From the NCBI GenBank assembly GCA_036794395.1, contig DAIRGS010000061.1:1-27114 (forward strand): 27,114 nt of DNA. The letters run 5' to 3'. This DNA comes from DASXMX01 sp036794395. Its GTDB lineage: Bacteria > Planctomycetota > Phycisphaerae > Tepidisphaerales > Tepidisphaeraceae. Each line of letters opens with the position of its first letter. Within the stretch, counting starts at the first letter, position 1. The notes under the pieces were generated by a model, which saw only the letters and a program-made list of their open reading frames with translations, did no database searches and had not been told where the DNA came from. Below, one piece after another: positions 21,728-27,114 of the stretch. A program made the position numbers and the translations under genes.

Positions 21728-23168
21728 AAGTCTGCCCAATCGGCCGAAAATCATTCACGATAGCTTGTGGGGGACATTTGAGTTAAAAGCCCACGAGGTC
21801 GCTCTTATTGATACGCCGCTTATACAGCGGCTGCGATTCATCCATCAAACGGGCGCGGTCTACCTAACCTATCCTTCTGCTTTACACACTAGATTTGAGC
21901 ACACGCTAGGGGTTATGCATCAAGCAAGCTTGATGTGCAAGATCCTGCGCGAGCGTCGTGGTGATAGCCAGTTCGGCGTGGAAATGGAAGATAATCTTCG
22001 AATGGCTGCCCTACTACACGACACCGGGCACGGACCATTTTCTCACACAAGTGAGCAGTATTTTTCGTCGCTTAAGAGCATCGCAAAGCTGAAAGAAACC
22101 GAAGCCCAATTCAAGGAAAGTGGCGCTGGGGAGATTCTTTCAAGTATCATCATCGACTCAGAGCCGTTTAGGAAATTCATTCGGGCGATCAATACTGTGT
22201 TCGGGAAGAATATCGAACCGGATACGTTGGTTAAGATGATAACCGGAACGCTTCCGCCCGATCAGCTTTACCGAAGCGAGATCATTCACGGTCCTCTTGA
22301 TGCAGATAAACTGGACTACATGCATCGTGATGGGATGTTCAGCGGCCTAAAAATGCACGTTGACCTGGACCGACTATACGCATCCATAGATACTCATTCA
22401 GACATTAATGACCCACTAAATACCACGCGAATCGTTGGCTCAACTGCGGGGACTTCGCCGCTGACACAAATAATGTTCAATAAGATGCTGCTCTTTACGG
22501 GCATTTATCATCACCATAAGGTTCGTGCGGTGGACTGCATGTTGTGGGCCATTTTCGATTTGGCTTTCAAGCGAAAGAAGAAACTCGGCGGACGGCTCAT
22601 CAAGACTCCGGCCGACTTTTTGAAACTGACTGATGATTTAATGCTCATCCCCGAACTTACAAACGACAATGATATTAAAGAACTGATCGTAGCCATTAGG
22701 AACCGCAGGCTCTGGAAGCGAGCACTGACGATTTCTCGACGCACCGCGACGGACGAAATGGTTGATGCCAAATCTAACAAAGGCCCGTTTACCGATTTTG
22801 CATTGTTGCAAGGGGATGAGCGAGAGAAGATCGAAGAGCGTCGGAGGATTTCCGATTTGATATGGGAGGAATCGAAGGCCGCGTGCAAAATTCATGAGGT
22901 ATGGCTAGATGTTCCAAAACTTCCTTCAATGAACGAAGCGGCGAGAATGTGGATTAAGGCACCCGGCCAGGCGCAACCAGAAACGCTTCGGGATTTTGTT
23001 CCTGTAGAGCAGTGGGTCGAACTGTATGGAACGCACAAATGGCGGGCTCATGTCTTTTGCCCGGAAGCCGCGCGCAATTCAATCGCCGACGCGGCGATCG
23101 CGGTATTAAGGCGCGAAATCGGATTAGAGTTAAAATCGTCTGCGAGGCAGCCAGTAGAGGCTACGTGA
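21636..23168 (+). CDS. SAMHD1-like HD-domain phosphohydrolase (dNTPase-like)
   Basis: 510-aa HD-superfamily enzyme of the dNTP triphosphohydrolase/SAMHD1/YwfO type. It keeps QRLRFIHQTGAVYLTYPSA, then HTRFEHTLGVMH with H89, LLHDTGHGPFSH with H128-D129, and LDADKLDYMHRD with D224, K225, Y228 and D232. These correspond to SAMHD1 H167, H206, D207, D311, K312, Y315 and D319, so the metal site and triphosphate-contact residues look complete. The C-terminal 250 residues are family-variable. The GTG at 21636 has GGAGG 4 nt upstream, inside the preceding gene, giving a 92-nt overlap and likely translational coupling. dNTPase enzymes of this class can restrict phages by draining dNTPs; whether this one does is inference. 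Confidence 0.9.
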   Translation: MTSSTSRSILRKQIEKVVVDNLPADPILWCKSLPNRPKIIHDSLWGTFELKAHEVALIDTPLIQRLRFIHQTGAVYLTYPSALHTRFEHTLGVMHQASLMCKILRERRGDSQFGVEMEDNLRMAALLHDTGHGPFSHTSEQYFSSLKSIAKLKETEAQFKESGAGEILSSIIIDSEPFRKFIRAINTVFGKNIEPDTLVKMITGTLPPDQLYRSEIIHGPLDADKLDYMHRDGMFSGLKMHVDLDRLYASIDTHSDINDPLNTTRIVGSTAGTSPLTQIMFNKMLLFTGIYHHHKVRAVDCMLWAIFDLAFKRKKKLGGRLIKTPADFLKLTDDLMLIPELTNDNDIKELIVAIRNRRLWKRALTISRRTATDEMVDAKSNKGPFTDFALLQGDEREKIEERRRISDLIWEESKAACKIHEVWLDVPKLPSMNEAARMWIKAPGQAQPETLRDFVPVEQWVELYGTHKWRAHVFCPEAARNSIADAAIAVLRREIGLELKSSARQPVEAT

Positions 23169-23198
23169 GTGGGTTCGTTGACTCGTCTGGCCTATAAT

Positions 23199-23301
23199 TG
23201 CGACTCGCGGGAATCGAACCCGCAAAGGACGTACTCGGTTTTGGAGGCCGCGCCCCGGTGGAGTCCAAGTCCACCGCGTTTGCCCGTTTCGCCACAGCCG
23301 C
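23199..23301 (-). tRNA. Class II tRNA-like gene, predicted UGG anticodon, overlong variable arm
   Basis: Minus-strand sequence from 23301 folds as a tRNA. The acceptor GCGGCTG/GAGTCGC pairs at six of seven positions (the last is G-G). The D-arm is GCG/CGC with a GAAACGGGCAAA-type loop, the anticodon arm GTGGA-CTTGGAC-TCCAC, and the T-arm GCGGG-TTCGATT-CCCGC. The long variable region and the TGGCGAAA D-arm are Leu/Ser-like, but the loop places UGG (a Pro anticodon) at 34-36. The variable region is about 34 nt, longer than normal type II arms. No CCA is encoded. It may be a functional odd tRNA, a degenerate Leu(UAA) or Ser(UGA) copy, or an attachment-site remnant. Confidence 0.65.
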
Positions 23302-23306
23302 TTCCA

Positions 23307-23340
23307 GGTAAGACCCAAGAAAGTATTCTTGGGTCTTACC
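23307..23340 (-). terminator. 15-bp perfect hairpin at the end of the XRE-ImmA gene
   Basis: Arms 23307-23321 and 23326-23340 pair perfectly around an AGTA tetraloop. The stop codon of the XRE-ImmA gene (23336-23338) lies inside the upstream arm, and the tRNA-like gene starts 5 nt after the stem. There is no U tract, so it may act as a processing or 3'-protection element as well as a terminator. Confidence 0.6.
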
Positions 23341-24550
23341 CCACTTTTGGATCATCTTTCATAAAAGGTAGAACCCAGTTTTCCGAATCCTTCCATTCGT
23401 ATGCATGCCCCTCCGCAGGTTGAATCTTCAATCGAACTCCCTTCGGCTCATGGCTCAAATATCCACGGGGGAGCCCAACCAAGGCTTCGACATCTGCTGG
23501 CCGGCGTGCAATCTGAAGTTCCATTTCCTGCCAAGAGATCAAACCATTTTCAATAAGAAGATCAAACGCACGCCGCATAAATCGCGGTTCTTCAGGAATC
23601 AATACCTCGTCGAGCGGCTCTTGCACGTTCCATCCGCGCCGGTTTCGATTGATGAAAAGCCGTGTTGTCTGCATTTCGTTGATGAGCCCCAGCTGCGCCG
23701 CCCGAAGGATCATGGCTCCGATAGACACCTTCCATTGGTCCTTCATCGCCCGAAACGCGTCTAGGCTGACCGAGTAAATGGAAGCGGAAAAGGTAACGGC
23801 AGGCAACAAAAACGCGCTCGCGAAGCGATTTGCTTGCTCTTCAATCAGCTTAAAGAGGGGCGGTGAGTTAAAGGTTGCCTGTGACACATTGCGATGCAAG
23901 ATTAGATGGCCAATCTCATGAGCGATGTTGAATCGTGCCCGAACCGCTGACGCTTTTTCGGTTCCAAGCACGATGTACGGTGTTGCATCTGAATTCCAAT
24001 TGGAAAAAGCGTCTAGTGCCGCCGAATTCAACTGCTGGCGAGCAATAACTGCACCATGATTTTCCGCGAGCCAAACAACATTACTGATAGGCCCGTCGCC
24101 GAGACCCCAAGAGCGACGTAGGGTAGTGGCGGCATTCTCAATATCGTCATCCCGCAATTCCCTCGGATCATCTGTTTGACAAATGGACGGAAACTGAATG
24201 GACGGAAATTCAACAAAGCCATGTAGGAACTGCACGATGTCGCGAAGCCACCTGTATTGCCGAGCGGCTCGAACGCGGTCCCGTTTTGTTGCCGAACTCA
24301 GTGAGCGGAAAAACAAGATTTCGGGCTCCTCGGGCTGGATAGGACGAAGAAAAAAGTGCGAAGGCACGTCCAGCGCATCAGCCGCTCTTCGTAGCACGTC
24401 GGGCGACGGCGTTTGCTTGCCTCGCTCATATTGCGATACGGCTTGCGGGCTAACTAACAGATGCGCTGCGAGATCATTCGCAGTAATAGCGCGAGCCTCC
24501 CGTGCTTCGCGAAGTCTTTCACCAATAAATTGCGGAGTTCCAGTTCTCAT
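23336..24550 (-). CDS. XRE-family HTH protein fused to ImmA/IrrE zinc metallopeptidase
   Basis: 404 aa. Residues 9-65 form an XRE helix-turn-helix (IGERLREAREARAITANDLAAHLLVSPQAVSQYERGKQTPSP). The middle and C-terminal part is an ImmA/IrrE (COG2856-type) gluzincin: HEIGHLILH with zinc ligands H211 and H215, and the downstream EEQANRFASAFLLP with E238 as likely third ligand. Such HTH-peptidase fusions regulate phage or mobile-element genes by proteolysis and are predicted antitoxins in several toxin-antitoxin and defence loci. The ATG overlaps the stop of the upstream 233-aa gene by 4 nt, making that gene its most likely functional partner. The peptidase motif looks intact. Confidence 0.9.
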   Translation of the reverse strand: MRTGTPQFIGERLREAREARAITANDLAAHLLVSPQAVSQYERGKQTPSPDVLRRAADALDVPSHFFLRPIQPEEPEILFFRSLSSATKRDRVRAARQYRWLRDIVQFLHGFVEFPSIQFPSICQTDDPRELRDDDIENAATTLRRSWGLGDGPISNVVWLAENHGAVIARQQLNSAALDAFSNWNSDATPYIVLGTEKASAVRARFNIAHEIGHLILHRNVSQATFNSPPLFKLIEEQANRFASAFLLPAVTFSASIYSVSLDAFRAMKDQWKVSIGAMILRAAQLGLINEMQTTRLFINRNRRGWNVQEPLDEVLIPEEPRFMRRAFDLLIENGLISWQEMELQIARRPADVEALVGLPRGYLSHEPKGVRLKIQPAEGHAYEWKDSENWVLPFMKDDPKVG

Positions 24551-25248
24551 GCTTCCTTGCGTAGTGAACGACGTCGCAGCTTGGGCTCGACTTTAGATGT
24601 AACAACTTCGGTCGAAACTTTGGATATCGCGGTAAGCGCATCCGGGAATTCGGCCAAAAGGTTAATGCGATCTCCGACATATTCAATTCGATTTTTTGAT
24701 CCAGCAACTGGCGCCGGGAAAACAATGTCTACAAATCCTGGTCGCGCCGTGGTCTCAGTCGGCTTTCCGTCTTCGCCTATATCCATTGCACCGGGGCCGT
24801 GCAGCACTAATGCGTAAAGAGGGGCGTTTGGCAGGATTGGCTCGTGATCGCCAAAAAGGCATGCTTGATTACTTCGTGCAAATCCGAGCCTGAATTCGGC
24901 GTAGCGAACTATGTCGCTAGGCTGTTGCACGGCAGACGCAGTGATTACCACGCGGTTGCAGGTAATACGGCTGAAATTTGATGTCTTACGAATGTTCTTC
25001 TGTGGGCTGCCGTTAAAACCATGGCGTTTGGCAACACCGCGAAGCTGTTGCTCAACGATTGCTCGCCGCTGATGCGGGAACAAATCGTGGCGTTCTGGCT
25101 CTTCAAACTCTTCCCGAGTTCGCTGGTCGGCGATCTGCCACGCGTGGCCAATACACCTAAGAATGTCGCAAAGGAAGTCCCGCGTTACATTCGCAAATAG
25201 CATCGACTGGGGATCGTATGGAGAAGGCGAGATCGTCGGAGATGACAT
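24547..25248 (-). CDS. Unknown 233-aa protein coupled to XRE-ImmA
   Basis: Soluble protein without signal peptide or transmembrane helix. The N-terminal half is helical and charged (RDFLCDILRCIGHAWQIAD, REEFEEPERHDLFPHQRRAI). The C-terminal half is beta-rich (RYAEFRLGFARSNQAC, LYALVLHGPGAMDIGED, GFVDIVFPAP, NRIEYVGDRINLLAEFP) and ends in a very basic tail (KLRRRSLRKEA). The ATG at 25248 has GGAG 6 nt upstream. It overlaps the XRE-ImmA start by 4 nt. Being first in an operon with an ImmA/IrrE protein, it could be the toxin or the regulated substrate, but I recognise no toxin fold. Confidence 0.7.
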   Translation of the reverse strand: MSSPTISPSPYDPQSMLFANVTRDFLCDILRCIGHAWQIADQRTREEFEEPERHDLFPHQRRAIVEQQLRGVAKRHGFNGSPQKNIRKTSNFSRITCNRVVITASAVQQPSDIVRYAEFRLGFARSNQACLFGDHEPILPNAPLYALVLHGPGAMDIGEDGKPTETTARPGFVDIVFPAPVAGSKNRIEYVGDRINLLAEFPDALTAISKVSTEVVTSKVEPKLRRRSLRKEA

Positions 25249-25391
25249 TGAAGACTCCGGACAAAAATAGGATATCTAAAGGCTCCGTACATCTTCAGCA
25301 TTGTGCGCATTTGATCAAAAAAAATCAAGTTATGCGTCTTTTATTCTCATTATTGTCTACCAGACATCGATTTATCGGCGTTTCCGATCAT

Positions 25392-25810
25392 TCAGCAATC
25401 CCAAAATGGCAACTGCTCCCCATCGTGCGGCTGCTCATCTTCCGGCCAACCGCCCACTGGTGGCCGATACATCAGCCGCTTGCCCTCTGCGCCCCGAACC
25501 GCCGCGTCACGGCGTTGGGCATCTTCCAGTTCCTTGCCGTTCCAGCGGAAATCAAACTCATTGCAGTATCGGTGCAAATGCTTATTAGAGACGTGATGAA
25601 ACGTCCCGTACACGCCCCACTTGAGCAATGAGAAGAATGCTTCGGCGGTGTTCGTGGTGATGGTTTCCAGTTCCCGCTTATCGTTGATGCCGGACCTTGG
25701 GACCATCGCATCGCCTCGAAATACTCGCGGGCTTGGGATTCGGTGAAGCTTGGAACCGATTGGCCTCTTTGAGTCTTGTTCCCACCCTGCTTAGGATTCT
25801 TGCCCGGCAT
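25392..25810 (-). pseudogene. ISXO2/IS1595-family transposase remnant with internal deletion and frameshift
   Basis: From the ATG at 25810 the first 38 residues (starting MPGKNPKQGGNKTQRG, with SFTESQAREYFEAMRW) match the usual N-terminal entry of IS1595-type transposases. Near 25700-25715 the sequence jumps, in another frame, to the C-terminal part: TTNTAEAFFSLLKWGVYGTFHH, VSNKHLHRYCNEFDFRWN. The zinc ribbon and almost all of the DDE catalytic core between them are missing, so the product cannot be active. The C-terminal frame then runs to 25392. Confidence 0.8.
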
Positions 25811-25836
25811 GCTCAAATACGAGGGTTTGGGGTTGG

Positions 25837-25857
25837 TTTTATAGAGTGCATAATTCC
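25837..25857 (-). repeat. Possible terminal-repeat sequence at the upstream edge of the transposase remnant
   Basis: GGAATTATGCACTCTATAAA (minus strand) lies 27 nt upstream of the remnant's ATG and has a near-identical copy at 20533-20553. I could not find a clear inverted partner at the other end near 25300; a loose match there is too weak to call. Confidence 0.4.
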
Positions 25858-25872
25858 AGTCGCGCGTCCTGT

Positions 25873-26718
25873 TTATCGCTCGCGAAACAGCAGCGGCGCG
25901 AGGTGATACAGGTCGGCTTTCCAGACTCGCCAGTCGTGCCCGCCGGTATCTACCTGCCAGCGGTGGGCGATGCCTTTTTCTGTCAGCATGGCGTGAATTC
26001 CCGAGTTGGGCCACATCCAGAAATCCTGATCGCCGCAGGAAAGCCAAAGTAATCGAATCTGATCGTTCACGCGCTTCGGATCCGAGAGATAATTCTCGAC
26101 TGGCATTCCCACCGGTGCGGATGAAAAGCCGCCAATCCACGCGAACCGATCGAGATGAGACAACCCGATCTGAAGCGCCTGCCCGCCGCCCATCGACAAA
26201 CCGGCAATGGCTCGATCAGCTCGATCCGCTTTGACCGCGTAATGCGATTCAATGAACGGAATGAGATCGTTGAGCAAATCATCCGGAAACGCGGCGGTCC
26301 CCTGAAGCATCTTCGCGGGCATCGTGGCCGGCACGGACTGGCCAGGCCGCACGGCAAACCCGCGCGGCATCACCACGATCATCGGAACGCATTTCCGATC
26401 GGCGATCAGATTGTCGAGGATCGCATCCGCATGCCCGCCATGCACCCAGCCGTCCTCATCGTGCCCGGCTCCATGCAGCAGGTATAACACAGGGTATCTA
26501 TTTGGGTTCGCGTACCCGGCCGGTGTGTAGACCACCGCCCGCCGATCACCCCCGGTTGCACTCGACCTGTAGATTATCTCCGCGACATCCCTATGCGCGA
26601 CACTGTCTTGCCGCTTATCAAAGCCGCGCGGAATTGCCGGCTGCGTCGTCTGACCAGCCACAATCGCCGCACTCAACGCCAAAACAAGGGGACCGATGAT
26701 TCGATTAATTAAGCTCAT
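25873..26718 (-). CDS. Secreted CE1-like esterase (alpha/beta hydrolase)
   Basis: 281-aa exported hydrolase. The signal peptide is MSLINRIIGPLVLALSAAIVAG. The alpha/beta-hydrolase core has YPVLYLLHGAGHDEDGW (oxyanion region), the nucleophile elbow GLSMGGGQA with Ser175, an acid candidate in LSCGDQD (230/232), and the catalytic His261 in TGGHDWRVWK. The layout matches the esterase D/feruloyl and acetyl-xylan esterase family (CE1), so it probably removes ester groups from plant or algal polysaccharide. The ATG at 26718 is chosen because it begins the signal peptide; an upstream in-frame start at 26859 would bury it. No other carbohydrate genes are adjacent. Confidence 0.92.
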   Translation of the reverse strand: MSLINRIIGPLVLALSAAIVAGQTTQPAIPRGFDKRQDSVAHRDVAEIIYRSSATGGDRRAVVYTPAGYANPNRYPVLYLLHGAGHDEDGWVHGGHADAILDNLIADRKCVPMIVVMPRGFAVRPGQSVPATMPAKMLQGTAAFPDDLLNDLIPFIESHYAVKADRADRAIAGLSMGGGQALQIGLSHLDRFAWIGGFSSAPVGMPVENYLSDPKRVNDQIRLLWLSCGDQDFWMWPNSGIHAMLTEKGIAHRWQVDTGGHDWRVWKADLYHLAPLLFRER

Positions 26719-26999
26719 GACCGGAACCGATTCTATCCCAGACAATCCGGTGCGATCCAATTCACAAACGCGTGACCCGGAGCAAAAACCGGCGATCGCC
26801 CACCACCTCCACCCGCCGCTCCCTTGGGAATTCAGAAACGCCGTCCTCATCGTGCCCACGAGTCAGGATGTGATTGAGCATTGACGCCGTCGCATTGGGA
26901 GCACGAGGGGTGAGGCGAGGGCTTGGCACCTGAAACGCAGACCTGGGCGCGCTGAACGCCACCCGCCGGAGACGGGGTGCGTGGCACGTTCGGCGGCGA
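26719..26999. other. Intergenic region upstream of the esterase, no supported gene
   Basis: About 280 nt between the esterase start and the stop of the partial gene at the right edge. An 82-codon minus-strand frame here (to 26762) is Arg/Pro-rich, lacks a recognised domain and overlaps the coding end at 27000, so I treat it as chance. Confidence 0.45.
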
Positions 27000-27114
27000 T
27001 TATTTGACATAGGCGGGCCGGTTTGCCCAGTAATGCTGCCATCGGTCGTCCTGGCTGATCCATCGCCGAGGTCTTCGGGTCCTGGGGCCCGTGTACCGCT
27101 TTGGCGCAGTCCCA
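27000..27114 (-). CDS. C-terminal fragment of a gene cut by the right edge
   Basis: A minus-strand frame open at the window edge gives 37 residues (YTGPRTRRPRRWISQDDRW, then QHYWANRPAYVK) and ends at a TAA at 27000-27002. The W/Y/R-rich composition and natural end look like real protein, but the 5' part is outside the window and the family is not recognisable. The frame has no start codon inside the window. Confidence 0.35.
   Translation of the reverse strand, partial: GTAPKRYTGPRTRRPRRWISQDDRWQHYWANRPAYVK

Noticed and set aside
23130..23355. Two short minus-strand frames over the tRNA-like gene
   Set aside because: Peptides such as AVAKRANAVDL are the known look of translated tRNA genes, so the RNA call was kept.
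25472..26140. 222-codon minus-strand frame starting inside the esterase
   Set aside because: Its first part is a shifted reading of the esterase; only the segment after 25810 is transposase-derived and is reported as a pseudogene.

Overview
The window is about 60% GC by eye and reads as a chromosomal stretch from a Planctomycetota-like bacterium, possibly Phycisphaerae. This rests on gene content, not a phylogeny: a secretin with a long TPR region and no other secretion genes beside it; an M56/BlaR1-type protease with carboxypeptidase-regulatory-like repeats next to a BlaI repressor; short FlgM-like proteins; REP-like palindromes built on ACGGGCTTCCAGCCCGT; and long pyrimidine-rich intergenic DNA.

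Layout. 57-7886 is mostly housekeeping: a secretin (-), murA (-), then a rightward run of a MazG/dCTPP1-like pyrophosphohydrolase, nusB and ftsY, with a REP-like inverted pair between nusB and ftsY. 7905-12155 is a blaI-M56 operon (-) with a sigma70-type promoter whose -10 lies inside a 20-nt palindrome, a good autorepression operator. 12183-15461 is small-gene accessory DNA: a FlgM-like gene frameshifted by a 7-bp repeat, a hicBA toxin-antitoxin pair, a membrane-anchored PH-like protein, a gene-free repeat-rich kilobase, a second FlgM-like gene and an unknown 121-aa protein. 15803-20502 carries a cupin, a CusRS-like two-component system (-), a GT39-type membrane glycosyltransferase and a PilZ protein.

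20595-25248 is the most unusual part. After a translationally coupled pair of small unknown genes (-) comes a visibly AT-richer island. On the right-going strand two strong tandem promoters drive an unknown 153-aa protein and a SAMHD1-like HD phosphohydrolase, overlapping by 92 nt. Converging on them is a second operon of an unknown 233-aa protein and an XRE-HTH/ImmA-IrrE metallopeptidase, overlapping by 4 nt. Between the two lies a class-II tRNA-like gene with an overlong variable arm and a predicted UGG anticodon that does not suit its Leu/Ser-like body. This looks like a horizontally acquired defence or toxin-antitoxin-like island and is my main candidate for an undescribed system. The defence role is inferred from domains and layout only.

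25392-27114 holds an internally deleted ISXO2/IS1595-type transposase remnant, a secreted CE1-like esterase (-), and the C-terminal end of a gene running off the right edge (-).

Start sites were chosen from Shine-Dalgarno sequences, signal peptides and family N-termini. No database search was possible, so family names come from motif recognition.
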